Shown piece by piece: positions 52,163-63,620 of a stretch of 64,000 nt of DNA. Under the pieces are notes generated by a model. The model ran no database searches and was not told the origin of the DNA. It saw only the letters and a program-made list of their open reading frames with translations. Position 1 is the stretch's first letter, and every line of letters begins with the position of its first letter. The position numbers and the translations under genes are program-made. The stretch comes from Nemertoderma westbladi (lineage: Eukaryota; Xenacoelomorpha; Nemertodermatida; Nemertodermatidae). Where the stretch lies: positions 62,001 through 126,000 of the forward strand of contig JAUCBJ010003467.1 in the NCBI GenBank assembly GCA_032718475.1. Direction: 5' to 3'.

Positions 52163-52429
52163 CAGGGAAATACTGAAATAGCAGGACAAAAGACAGGAAA
52201 AATTTTCCCAAAAATTGTAAAGACTTTAGGCAGTTAGGCCCTAGATAAACATGGTTTTCTCAATCAATATTTTGATTATACCGTACATAAACATAACCTG
52301 ATAGATAACAGCATAATCTGAGAATAATAATAGGCCTATAGTAATAGAAATACCGGTATGAGTATTAAACAATCTGACAATACAACGCATGCAAATTAAT
52401 TTCACAATTTTTTTGACAGTTTGGGGGAA

Positions 52430-52690
52430 TGGAGCAGGTAACATATATACAGAGGCAGGCTTTTCTAACCAATACAACAAACGGCCACTTTTCAAATTAT
52501 GGGAAAGGAGCAGGTTGCAGAGGTGGGCTTTTCTAACCAAAACAATAAACGATCACTTTACCAAACCCCAAAACAGTAAACAGCCACTTTACCAATTGAG
52601 GGAAAGGAGCAGGTTACAGACAGACAAGAGGCGGTCTTTACTAACCAAAACAATAAACGATCACTTTACTAATTTAGGGAAACCCTGCCA
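52430..52690 (+). repeat. 68-bp family array
   Basis: About four plus-oriented copies (GGAAAGGAGCAGGTTGCAG, CCAAAACAATAAACGATCAC), one with an internal insertion. The ORF 52389-52781 is a repeat artefact. Confidence 0.88.
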
Positions 52691-53486
52691 TATGGTCAGT
52701 AGGTCAGACAGTCTGACAGTCGGTAGAAAAAATGTTAATGTTAAATGTTGTGTTTATACACCTGTACACCAATTCTGGTGAACCGGTACAATAAAAAAAA
52801 ACAGTTGACAGTAATATAGTAGTAATACCGGTACTGACAGACTGAACTGCTGAATACTGCAGTTGTTAAAAATTCAGTGCCCCTGAAACCGGAAAGAGCC
52901 CGGTACTGACAGTGGTCAATTTAAGTTAAGTATTTTTCTAGAAAATACAGTTTTTTCACGTGCTGCGCGAAGGGCACATCGGCCTCTGCGATCGGCAGCC
53001 GTAATATTTACACCACATTAAATACACGACCTTGGGTGTCTGTCTGTAGATTTTCCTGCAAATTAAAGGAAAATTGAGGAAATGGTGCACATTTGAAAAC
53101 AGGCAAAAATTGACTTTTCGAGAAAAAAGCCATAAACTCATGATTTTCAATCGTGCTGCTCCAAGCGGAAAATCACCCTAATTTAATTTTTTTTTTCTAT
53201 TAAATTACACATAGGTCAGAGAGTGTACGGTATGTGTAAAATTTGAAACAAATCGGTCCAAAAATGACCACTGGGGAAAGCTGTTTGTCACTGTGCCTCA
53301 AATGTAATAGAACCAGAGAACCCAGTAGGCCGACAGCTCTTGTAGCTGAGCTGGTAGAACTGTCAGACTGTAGAACATTTTGTGGTCTGGTAGTTCAGTT
53401 GTTGTTGTTGTTTGAAGTTCAAAATTAAACAAAGTTGTAGGCTATGGTGTTGTAGCGAAAATATATTAGTTATATAATATCTGATT
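52691..53486. other. Intergenic region upstream of the Derlin gene
   Basis: No gene is supported. A tRNA A-box-like TAGCTGAGCTGG occurs at about 53344, without a good B box. A three-codon upstream ORF (ATG 53444-53446, stop 53453-53455) lies in the presumed 5' leader of the Derlin gene. No TATA box is convincing. Confidence 0.4.
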
Positions 53487-54215
53487 ATGGCGGCCAATAC
53501 ATACCTGAATGAATATACACAAATTCCTTTAATAACGCGGTCCTACACAACTGCCTGCGTGCTCACAACTATAGCCGTACAATTGGAACTGGTTTCGCCG
53601 TTTCAACTATACTACAACCCTCAACTCATATTTTGGCACTTCCAAATATGGAGAATTTTAACCACATTCACATACTTCGGGAACATAGGTTTTAACTTTT
53701 TATTCAGCATGATATTTACCTACCGGTACTGCCGTATGTTGGAGGAGGGTTCTTTCCGAGGTCGAGTGGCCGATATGGCTTGGATGTTTGTTTTCGGCGG
53801 GACAATAATGGCAGTCATGGGATTGTTTATAAGTCTAGTCTTCCTGGGTCAGGCTTTTACTATTATGCTAGTCTACGTGTGGTCCCGAAGGAATCCTTTT
53901 ATAAGGATGAATTTTTTCGGAGTTATATCATTCCATGCTCCGTATCTCCCTTGGGTGCTGCTAGCCTTTAGTCTACTCTTAGGAAACTCTCCCACGGTCG
54001 ATTTTATGGGGATAGCCGTCGGGCATATTTACTATTTCCTCGAGGACGTATTTCCTCTGCAGCACGGGGGATTTAGATTGTTGAAAACGCCGAACATTTT
54101 GTGTCGGATTCTAGACCACGATCCCAACGAGGTTGTGGATCCTGTGGCGGAATCTGATCGCCCGGGGGGTTTCGCATTCGGACAGCCCCGTGGCGATGGA
54201 GACCAACAGGGATGA
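53487..54215 (+). CDS. DERL2: Derlin-2-like ER-associated degradation protein
   Basis: 242 residues, close to the usual Derlin-2 length of about 240. Derlins are rhomboid pseudoproteases of the ER membrane that work in retrotranslocation of misfolded proteins with HRD1 and p97. Seen here: the cytosol-facing N-terminus ([20 protein letters not shown]), the WR motif in the first loop (IWRILTTF, W55-R56), [15 protein letters not shown] (80-93), [20 protein letters not shown] (118-137), and the GxxxG of the sixth helix (G175-G179). Hydrophobic stretches fit six membrane helices. There are no Ser/His protease dyad residues, as expected. The C-terminal p97-binding SHP-like box ([10 protein letters not shown], 227-236) is present but atypical. 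It is a single exon with an intact frame. Confidence 0.95.
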   Translation: MAANTYLNEYTQIPLITRSYTTACVLTTIAVQLELVSPFQLYYNPQLIFWHFQIWRILTTFTYFGNIGFNFLFSMIFTYRYCRMLEEGSFRGRVADMAWMFVFGGTIMAVMGLFISLVFLGQAFTIMLVYVWSRRNPFIRMNFFGVISFHAPYLPWVLLAFSLLLGNSPTVDFMGIAVGHIYYFLEDVFPLQHGGFRLLKTPNILCRILDHDPNEVVDPVAESDRPGGFAFGQPRGDGDQQG

Positions 54216-56429
54216 CGTCCGGGATTCTAGCACCCAGGATGCTAGCAAACGCTATTTATAAATCGTGCACTTTGGGTAGGAGCTATCGCCTTTTTATATC
54301 GGGTTGGGTATGTGAGTCATGTAATTTTATCTCGTGCATTTCATTGTTATTTTTTTCGTATTATTTATACAGTTATGTATGGAAGACATACAATTCATAC
54401 AGGTATTATTATACAAGGCGAATTGAATCTTTAGTATCTTGTAATGATATATGGAAATATAACATTCTTTGATCTATTATAAATATTTGATCCTAAATTA
54501 TTTTTTCATAACAAACAATGTTGATTGACTTCCGGATCTTTAAGTTACAGTTTTCTTTTCATTCCGAAAATTGGTAAACGAATTTAAACTTAGTCCAATA
54601 GATTTCTAAATTAATTACCTTAGCTAATTCGGTATTACATTGTTTTAACACAGAATTGCATGTTATATTTATTTTACACTGAATTCAAAAATTCAGAATA
54701 TTTTTTGCAATTTTTTTTAAATTTATTATGTTTAGTACTACAGATAAGATAGGTTTTCAACTTTAAGTCATTTACGTAAATCGACTTAGAATACGTGTGT
54801 TGCGTGTAGTAACTAGGATGTTGTTTCTATGCTTTGTGATTGGGGTTTTTACTATTCTTTGAGGTTGCGGTATAAAAGTTATATTAATATAATAATAACT
54901 TTAGTGAATTAATAAATATGCAAGTTCCGGCAATGTTATAATGTTGTAGTACTAGATAGCTGGCGGCAACCTCAGCACGACTCATAAGTAATAGCTAATT
55001 TATTTTTAATATTTCCAATTCCAATACGATGAAGTAGGCCTATATATATTGCAAAGCTAGTTTGTACTAGAATGTTGAGACTAGATCAAATTCAATAAAC
55101 ATAAATCTCGTATGTAATTCAAACACGTTGTTTGCGCGACGTATTCTTAACAAATATTTTCATCTCCACTATCGCAATTATAATAATAATATCTTTACTT
55201 TGATATATTTTGCCTCGGTGTCTATTTTAGAATATTGCGTTTACTAACATTGTGAATATTCGATATTGATTTTGTACATGTATATAAACATATAGGACTA
55301 TTTGGGCCACCAGGGGGAACTAGTGTAGGAAATAATGGGAGAACCGGAAAACTCTTGTCCGGACACTTATTTTTTTCAAAATTGATCAATTGCATTTTCA
55401 TTTATGATGTAAATTAAAGTAAAGAAATGTTCTTTGTTACTAATATTTTATGATCTCGAATCTCGATAGATTGCAAAGTATTCACGTCTGTTGCTACGGT
55501 TGAAGTTATTGCGATAGAAATAAAAAAGAAAAAAGTTAATAATCGGAATACTCTAATATATATACTATCAGGATGTAGATGCGATACTAATCAAATACAC
55601 ATATTGTATTAAGTAACGCCTCCCCCTAAAATATAACTTTAATGTTAAATAAACTTTTACATCACAATTTATTAAAAATTCCGGATAAGACCAGTTCCTC
55701 TTTTGGTCCTCAATAATTTATCTTTTAATTAATCAGTGTCTAATTCTAATTAATTATTATTCGAATTTAACGTATAAAGTATTGTTTATGTTTAACAGAC
55801 ATAGATTTTTAAATTAAGTAATTTAAATAGGATCAATTTTTTATTCATTTTGTGGCGAATTCATTTTTTCCACTCCATTTGCTATAGAGTTGTGTCATCC
55901 TAAGTCCTATTTAAATTACTTAATAATTTATAATGCATGTATTTTCAAGCTTTGCAATATTTCCCAAGCAAACTTAAACAGTAAATACTAACTATGTAAT
56001 AATAAGTATCTGTCATTACTTGCTCACTGTCTCGAGTGTCTGGCTGTATAATTTCTTAGATGTTGTTATTGATTGTAAATTTATGCAGTAAAATTCGGTA
56101 TTACATACGCCGTTACTCCGTTATAATTATTAATAGCAAATTCGATAATATTATTAATAATAATAATCGATTATAATAAAATATAAATTTTACTTTAATG
56201 AACTGTCAATTAGGTTACCACGACTGGGCACTGAGGGTCCCCAAAAATCAAAGTTTTAGAATTTATGTGTTCGCATCTTAAAATTACTTGTTCCCTCCTA
56301 AAATGTAATGCTTTGACAGATTTGGATAGTTTTGAAGAATGATGTCCCCTAGCCAGTTAGTAATCCATCTAAGCACGATTACATTATATTCTCTATTATT
56401 GTTGATGCCCCTTTTTCTATTGCTTCTAA
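54216..56429. other. AT-rich intergenic stretch
   Basis: No gene. An inverted repeat (ATTAAGTAATTTAAATAGGA at about 55814-55833, complement at about 55907-55926, about 75-bp loop) is the only structure noted. The open frame at 54212-54472 follows the Derlin stop and has no recognisable product. Confidence 0.5.
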
Positions 56430-56800
56430 GTCATTGCTTCAGGGTCTTGTGGGTCTAGGCGTTCGCCGTGAGGACCAGCCTGTGCACAATCTTGTGCTAT
56501 GGCAGCTCCGTGGTGAAAATAAGTATGGTGGTCACTGGACCGCCCATGACTTTCGTGAGACGCCTCATAAAGGACAATGGCCTTGAAGATACGGATAAAC
56601 TCGCGAAAGTCATGGTGGATTGGATAGGGAGTTGTAACGGTGCAACTTTGTTGATAAGCCGGCATAGCATTCTTAATGCACGCTGCATTGGGCTTGCCAA
56701 TTGTGGATGGCATGGTGGTGGAATATTATTTTTTTCAAGCCAGTATAGCATCTCAATGTGCAGCTTCAATGCAGCAGGCCGATTATAGTAGTAGGTCATT
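56430..56800 (+). pseudogene. RTE-like LINE 3' end
   Basis: Broken frames contain RREDQPVHNLVLW and a GLEDTDKLAKVMVDW segment like the C-terminus of RTE-type reverse transcriptase ORFs. The 3' end (GTGCAGCTTCAATGCAGCAGG) ends near a TAGTAG tail. The same tail occurs at 27940 and 42840. Confidence 0.6.
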
Positions 56801-56944
56801 GGAATTTGGAAGTAAGATTTTTGAAAAAAGTAAGATGCCTAATTTGAATTCAACTATCCTTTGTTTCAACAACAAATTATGTTGTTGTTTTATAGGTTGC
56901 TGCACCACCTTAATTACTAAATCACCGCAATTGGTTCTAATGCC

Positions 56945-57388
56945 AAACCAATCAAGGTACTAGAAGTACTCGAACCAATCAAAGCACTAGAAGTACTAGA
57001 ACCAATCAAAGCACTAGAAGTACTAGAACCAATCAAAGCACTAGAATTACTAGAACCGATCAAAGTACTAGAATTACTAGAACCAATCAAAGCACTGGAA
57101 CTAATCAAAGTACTAGAAGTACTAGAACCAATCAAAGTACTAGAAGTACTAGAACCAATCAAAGTACTAGAAGTACTAGAACCAATCAAAGTACTAGAAT
57201 CCATCAAAGTATTAGAAGTACTAGAACCAATCAAAGTACTAGAAGTACTAGAACCAATCAAAGTACTAGAACCAATCAAAGTACTAGAAGTACTAGAACC
57301 AATCAAAGTACTAGAACCAATCAAAGTACTAGAAGTACTAGAACCAATCAAAGTACTAGAATTACTAGAACCAATCAAAGCAATAGAA
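56945..57388. repeat. 27/18-bp minisatellite
   Basis: About 18 units of CCAATCAAAGTACTAGAA with or without an extra 9 bp (GTACTAGAA). All periods are multiples of nine, so the minus-strand frame 56917-57378 (Ser/Thr-rich) stays open as an artefact. Confidence 0.95.
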
Positions 57389-57896
57389 GTTGGTTTTGTT
57401 TGATATTTTACAAACTACTTGAGGACCTCTAAACTATCTTCAAAATTTATCAAAATCTGCATGTCATGTTAGTTTAGGAAGTAGCGCTGATTTTTGGGTG
57501 AGAGCGAATAAATTCTAAAACTTATTTTTTACGATATACTTTTGTGTTGTGGGTCACCTTTGTCTTTTAAATACTGGGAATTGGGACAACACGTCCGTGG
57601 GCAGGGGGATATACTATTTTCTTGTCCTTCTCAATTTGTTTCTATATTCACATACCGGTATTATAAATTTCAATTTACTTTTAATAGTGGGACTTACGTT
57701 GTTTCTTTAATAACTTAACCGATGTTGATACGCAGCTATGTATCATTTAATTATTCCATAATTTCCAATCTGTAGGTTCGCTTTTATTGGTCTTGTGTTA
57801 TTATTTTACAATAATCCGTCAGACCCTGTTTGTTATGGACCTACTAAGTATAGTATTGTAAACTAAAAGTTAGTTTTCTTTTTTCTTAATTGAATA
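57389..57896. other. Intergenic region upstream of PGS1
   Basis: No gene; AT-rich. It should contain the PGS1 promoter, but no specific element can be assigned. Confidence 0.4.
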
Positions 57897-59324
57897 ATGT
57901 TGCGACTTTGTATCCAAAGGAATGGACTAACTAGACAAAGGCAGTACACTACGGTGTCCGACTCATTCCCAAAGCAGTTTCCATGGTTACGAACCTACGG
58001 CCCCGCGATTCCCATTTCGAGTCGCCACATCGAACTTCTTCTCGAGCCCTCCGACTTCTACGGTAAACTCATCGATCTCTGCGACCGCAGCCGCCGTCGC
58101 ATCGTCCTCAGCTCCCTCTATCTCGGCACCTCGGAACTCGAGAACGGCCTAGTGGCTGCGTTGCGTCGTGCCGCCGCTAGAGGCGTCAGCGTTCGGCTTC
58201 TACTCGACTACAACCGAAGTCTGCGGGGCTGCCCTAACTCCTGCACCCAACTGTCCGGAATAGCCGGCGACTTCTCCGTATCCCTGTACCACGCGCCGAA
58301 CCTCTACGGTTGGCGTCGCAGTCGTCGCCTAGGTAACCTGCGGGAAGCCGTCGGTGTCCAACACATGAAGGCCTACATCAGCGACGATGACGTCATACTG
58401 AGCGGGGCCAACCTCAGCGAGACTTACTTTACGAACCGCCAGGATCGCTCCATACTAGTGCCTAACTCTCCCGATCTGACTAACTTTATAGTCGAACTTG
58501 TAACTATCATTTCTGACTCGTCATTTCAAATGGATTCAAACGGAATTCCCTATTGGCCTAAAGGTATCCACGGCTATCGTCATCCTTTCTACGGTAGACG
58601 CGCCAGCGCCGCATTCGCGTGGAATGTTTCCCAGCAGATAAAACAATTTATTTCCCGGTGGAATAAAGATAAATTCGACAGTAATAAAGTAGACACTGTT
58701 GTGTATCCTTTGTTGCAGATGGCTCCTTTGCGTATCCTATCCGAGACTGAGGCCGTGCTGCGACTGTTAGGTGAGTGCAGAATCGGGGACAGACTCTACA
58801 TGGCCTCGGGTTACTTCAACCCTCTAAGTTCGCTTTCAGACTTCCTGGTTACCAGCAAGGGGTCTCGCTCGCTGCTGGTCGCGTCCCCTCAGACCAACGG
58901 GTGGTGGGGGGCGCGTGGTCCCGGCCGATTCATCCCCGGGGTCTACCAGGCAACCACGGATAAGTTCCTCAGAGACAGCGCGATCTACAGGGACCCTGAA
59001 CTCCAGGTCAGACACTATAGACGACCGGGGTACAGCTACCACGGGAAGGGTTTGTGGTGGTACCCCCGGGGTAGCCAACACCCCTGTCTCACTCTAATCG
59101 GTTCCAGTAACTTCGGCCATCGTTCCTGGATTCGCGATTTAGAATTGCAGTTTGCCATAGCAACCACCAATAGCGATTTACAAGCTTTGTTTCATAAAGA
59201 ACGCGAATATTTGTGGTCCTACGGCGAGCTGTTAGACTCTTCTACTGGAAGTTCTAGTGAGTACAATTCTACGACAAAGCTCCTACTAAAATTGGTGACT
59301 CCTTTTATACAAACCTTTTTCTAG
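57897..59324 (+). CDS. PGS1: CDP-diacylglycerol-glycerol-3-phosphate 3-phosphatidyltransferase
   Basis: 475 residues. The enzyme makes phosphatidylglycerophosphate from CDP-diacylglycerol and glycerol-3-phosphate, the committed step of mitochondrial phosphatidylglycerol and cardiolipin synthesis. It belongs to the phospholipase D superfamily. The first about 20 residues (MLRLCIQRNGLTRQRQYTTV) lack acidic residues and are Arg-rich, fitting a mitochondrial presequence. The first HKD motif is HMKAYISDDD (His156, Lys158, Asp163) with SGANLS after it. The second is YHGKGLWWYP (His382, Lys384), followed by LIGSSNFGHRSW (400-411), where the family also lacks the usual Asp. LYMASGYFNPL (300-310) is also conserved. 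It is a single uninterrupted exon, clearly GC-richer than its flanks. The next gene on the same strand, Derlin, ends 3.7 kb upstream. Confidence 0.95.
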   Translation: MLRLCIQRNGLTRQRQYTTVSDSFPKQFPWLRTYGPAIPISSRHIELLLEPSDFYGKLIDLCDRSRRRIVLSSLYLGTSELENGLVAALRRAAARGVSVRLLLDYNRSLRGCPNSCTQLSGIAGDFSVSLYHAPNLYGWRRSRRLGNLREAVGVQHMKAYISDDDVILSGANLSETYFTNRQDRSILVPNSPDLTNFIVELVTIISDSSFQMDSNGIPYWPKGIHGYRHPFYGRRASAAFAWNVSQQIKQFISRWNKDKFDSNKVDTVVYPLLQMAPLRILSETEAVLRLLGECRIGDRLYMASGYFNPLSSLSDFLVTSKGSRSLLVASPQTNGWWGARGPGRFIPGVYQATTDKFLRDSAIYRDPELQVRHYRRPGYSYHGKGLWWYPRGSQHPCLTLIGSSNFGHRSWIRDLELQFAIATTNSDLQALFHKEREYLWSYGELLDSSTGSSSEYNSTTKLLLKLVTPFIQTFF

Positions 59325-60952
59325 TTTTAAGATACAATTATGATATACCTGACACTATAACATTGCATTGAAGACAAATTATTTGTTTGAATTTAATTAT
59401 AATGTAAACGATATATGTTAAAAAGTATATTGTTGATTAAACACTAAAGGAAGGCGTCCTTAACTATAGTTTAGTCGCCTTGCACTAAAGCACTCTTAGT
59501 CTTAATCATTCCAAACCTCGGTTCCTGGAGTACCCATATAATTTGCACCTTCGTGGGGCCTTCGCGCAGCACGAGGCTCCGTTATGAGATACAGATTAAT
59601 ATTGAGTGATTCTACTGTATCACAAACTCGATATCTAAGAAATTTAACCAAACACCAATAAATCAAAGAGAGGGAAAACTACAACTGGAAGCGATTCACA
59701 AATATACAAACAGCACAAATTACTACCAAAAATAATTAAAAATCGCATATTATTTAATTTACTTAACCAACAAAGAAATCAATAAACTCATGTTATTAGT
59801 AACATGTTAAACTCATAAAGCAATATAGAAAAAATTTAGATATTTAGGCGTGGAGGCGACCCAATTTGTAAAAAACCGTGGTGTGGTGTATCTTAGGCCA
59901 ATTTCAAAATTTGAGTGGTAATAATTTCTGTACTACGTTGGTTGTGTTTGTGATCAATATCTTAAAAGTTGGGTCTGTATTAGATCTACACATCTGCCAA
60001 CAGGGAAGACTAAACGGTGTACCGAATCCGAGATATTGCAGAAAAATATGGTGGCCTAAGTGAAATTGTCAAGTGGGGAAAATTATGCCACTTGTGGTTT
60101 TGCTTCCATATATTTTACTGGGCGGGGTGGTGGCTTAAGTTGTACCAGTTTAAGAATTATAGGACAATTCCATCGTTACGGACTCACATTCATACGCAAT
60201 TTTCGAATTTAATTGGCATATTTAATTAATAACTTTACAATATAAATAACATTCACCTATGGTGGCTGATGGATTAATGGTACATCTTTACTTTGACTTA
60301 TAAAAAAGAGTTGTATCTCATTTGATTCATAGGATATTGTAAATATAGTGCCCGTTACGGACTCACATGCAAATGGACAAAGAAAAATTACCCAATTGTA
60401 TTTTGACAAATTCTCTTGAAATGTTTAACGCCATACGTTATAACTTTCACAATGCGAGGTAGATACATCAAATTTTGTAAATTTGTAAGTTAATAGCAGA
60501 AAAATATGGTGATAAACCTCATTTATAGAGAAATTGTTCGTTACGGACTCACAGAAAAAAATGTTACGGACTCACACTTGAAATCGTTATGCACTCGTTA
60601 TTTTGTTTAGAAAAAAAAGAGCAACGACCAATGACTGTTTATGGTATTTATTCAATAAATATATTTATAGCTTATCTACCTTTCGCTTTCACAATGTACC
60701 TTATGCATCACTATTAGTTATATCTTTAGTAGTGTTCATATTTTGAGTAGGCATATTTGGTGTGTATAGTAGTGTATATTTAATATCCTATAAGTTCATA
60801 TGACCATAATTTGTTAAAATGACCAATTTCTAATTCTTTAACAACATAAATACCACGTTCACGGAAAATTTTTTATTCTGGAAAATAAATTTTGAACAGT
60901 ATTTCGTTGTATTTATGTTTTACGATCACTACTATCACAGTACTTAAGTTAT
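59325..60952. other. Non-genic stretch downstream of PGS1
   Basis: No supported gene. A 13-15-bp motif (CGTTACGGACTCACA) occurs at 60174, 60353, 60539 and 60563. Small ORFs at 59878-60229 have no recognisable product. Confidence 0.5.
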
Positions 60953-61290
60953 TCCACCTTGGCGTAGTTGGTTAAATTGAAATTTGAAATCACATCTCTC
61001 CTTGGGTCGTGGGTTCGATCCCATCATGAGGGCTAGGGTAGTTTTCGTTTCGGCACGAATACTTTAAAGACAATAAGGAGACTTATTAGCCAGGGCGCAT
61101 CTCTTCCTTCCGTAAATGGTAGCTAAATGAGAACTGGAGTTTCCTCTGGGGGAATATAGGAGGGGACCGCACTGGAAATATACACTTTATTATTGAGACT
61201 TTGTGCGTAATCCCTGGCCTAACTGACGATATGTTTTGTATCTCAATCCATCATTCGCTCACTCGTTTCATGAAAACTTGGCGAACTTCG
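60953..61290 (+). mobile_element. tRNA-derived SINE
   Basis: The A box TGGCGTAGTTGGTTAA (60960-60975) and B box GGTTCGATCCC (61012-61022) match polymerase III internal promoter consensus. They are followed by a unique body (about 61040-61250) unlike a tRNA. The 3' end is not sharply defined. It lies within the region carrying the CGTTACGGACTCACA motifs. Confidence 0.65.
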
Positions 61291-62149
61291 AGTGTATCAT
61301 ACTATACCATCTTGGTCAGTAACTTCTGTCATCCGTGATATATGCTGTTTGGCCCTTTCGGCCCAGAAATGTGAGTATTAGACGTAAGAGACAGGATTAA
61401 ACGGGCGCAATGAAGAATGTCGTACATTAGGATGATGTATGAATGAATACGTTCGAATGTACTGTCGATGGACAATTGTCAGACTAAAAGGAGCTGAATA
61501 CTTTCAGTTTACATAGTGAATAATGTATACAAAGCAGAATGATTCTTACCTAACCTACCGCCTGGTGAGTCCGTAACGGAAAATTTGTGAGTCCGTAACG
61601 CTATTCTTAAACAGTTCAGCTTCAATACAGACCATAGAGACCTAATGGATGGTTTTGATTGGTTGTAAACCCAAAGGAAAATGATTGTCAGTGCAATACA
61701 CATGCGGGGTGTACTCCAAATTAAAACTTTAAGTACTTTTCGTTACGGACTCACATAATTCTGTAGGCCAAATCTAAAGTTTTTGAAACATTGAATACAC
61801 AATGCTATTCTGTCAATATTCAAATTTTTATCATCAATAAGCTTCTAATAAATGTTGAATTTTCGGTTGGTGTAATTACCTGTCTTAATCAGACAATTTC
61901 AATGATAGTAAGATTATGTCAAAAATGACATGTAATAATTTCTGCAAATTTGAAAATATGTAAAAAAATTTTCTCATATTCAATAATGAAAAACCAGTTG
62001 TTACCCTCAAAAAAATTAAGAATCCGTCACTTTTATTAAAAATTTCATTCTTTCTCGTCATTTTGATACCAAAATTATGCTGATTAGATGACTTTTTATT
62101 TTCGACATAAGTGTTACATCAATGGTGGAATTGCCCTATACCATGTGAA
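61291..62149. other. Non-genic stretch with inverted motif copies
   Basis: Two complementary copies of the motif (TGAGTCCGTAACG at 61566 and TGTGAGTCCGTAACG at 61586) and one direct copy (61741). No gene. Confidence 0.5.
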
Positions 62150-62640
62150 AGAGCGTTAAAAATGCAACATTTTGACATGTCGTACACCATGATCTATGAA
62201 CTTCAGTCCGGTTTTCGTAAATCATACTGTATTCTACAGACACCTGCCTTATTAACCTTATTACCTTATTGCCTTATTACTGATACAATTAGATGTAATA
62301 ACGCAAAGGGTTTATATACTGGTATGGTAATGTTGGACCTACAAAAGGCTTTCGATACTGTAGATCATGAAATTCTGCTTGGTAAGTTAGGCCTGATGGG
62401 TGTAGGTTCTATAGACTGCCTGGTTCAAGTCCTACCTGTCAGACAGAGGTCAAACTGTAGTCATTAGCAAATCGCAATCTACTGTACAAGAGATTACCTG
62501 TGGTGTACCGCAAGGTAGTTAGTATATTAGGTCCTCTGCTTTTTGTATGCTATGTAAATGATATGATAAGTAGTATAGATCCCGATTTTAAACTCATTTT
62601 ATATGCCGACGACAGTGCTCTTATTTTCTCTCAAAGATCC
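62150..62640 (+). pseudogene. LINE reverse transcriptase fragment
   Basis: Two frames carry ELQSGFRKSYC and GLYTGMVMLDLQKAFDTVDH, then VSILGPLLFVCYVNDMISSI and ILYADDSALIFSQ, the palm of a CR1/jockey-type reverse transcriptase. They are broken by at least two frame changes (around 62420-62520). The YADD box is retained, but both termini are missing. Confidence 0.85.
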
Positions 62641-62654
62641 GGGATCCGGTTACA

Positions 62655-62785
62655 TCGCGTTTCGGCAACTGTCGCGTTTCGGCAACAGTCGCGATTCGGC
62701 AAAAAAGTTGCGTTTCGGCAAAAAGTTGCGTTTCGGCAACAGCCGCGGTTCGGCAAAAAAGTTGCGTTTCGGCAAAAGATAAATT
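62655..62785. repeat. Short GCGTTTCGGCAA repeats
   Basis: About seven copies of GTTGCGTTTCGGCAA-type units of 14-20 bp with variable A runs. They follow directly after the LINE fragment. Confidence 0.9.
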
Positions 62786-63620
62786 CCCTACTGTTAGATC
62801 GGGGTTGAATTCAATAATTAAAATTGTGGTTGTCTTTTTTATGTCAATTATGCAAGGTTAGCACGCTGCAAACAATTTAACGTTAATAATGCATTAATAT
62901 ACGTTATTTTCTGACAATACCAACGTTAATTATTAACGTAAAAATTAAATATAAATAACGTTAGTTAGGCCGCCCTTTTAACATTAAAAAATAACGCAAA
63001 TTTACGTTAATTTTAAACGGTAGGTATTTGGATCGTCAAAATATATTGTATGTTTAACGTTAAAAAATTAGAAACAACTGACAGTGATAAAAACATCACT
63101 TACATACTTAGAATGTGTTCTATCATATCTGACAAGTTTCAGTTTGCGGAATGGGGAAATTATTTTTTCTATTTTAATTAATCTTATTTGATTGATTAAT
63201 ATATTTTTTCGTAATTTAATTCACCTTTCTAAGCAGTTTACAACAATTTATGTAAATAAATATATATTTCATTGTCATTCGTTTTTTAATAAATGTTTAT
63301 AATAAGAATAAAGTAACTGTACGCGTGGTGCACCCCTAGTTACCGTTACATGTAGTAAAAAATAAACAATGAATTACCTTTTATCTTTATTTATACGCAA
63401 CTCAATATCGGTATTATTATAAGTAAAATATTATAAGATAGGACTTTTCCTTTATTGTTCACATAAATAAAAAAATTATATTTGACCATAGATACATAGG
63501 CCAATTGTAAGGTTCAATTATCATTTTCAGACCCAAAGGGCGCGTGGTCTACGAATGGGACGCTCTGATTGGCCGAAACTGAAACTCAATAAATCTCGAC
63601 TAGAATTAAACGAAACTCGT
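62786..63620. other. AT-rich non-genic stretch
   Basis: No gene. AACGTTA/TAACGTTA motifs are dense between 62880 and 63060. The rest is unassigned. Confidence 0.5.

Noticed and set aside
53330-53410. tRNA-like sequence with A box TAGCTGAGCTGG
   Set aside because: No convincing B box or cloverleaf; at most a decayed SINE head.
56917-57378. Ser/Thr-rich 153-aa minus ORF
   Set aside because: All repeat periods are multiples of nine, so the frame stays open by default.
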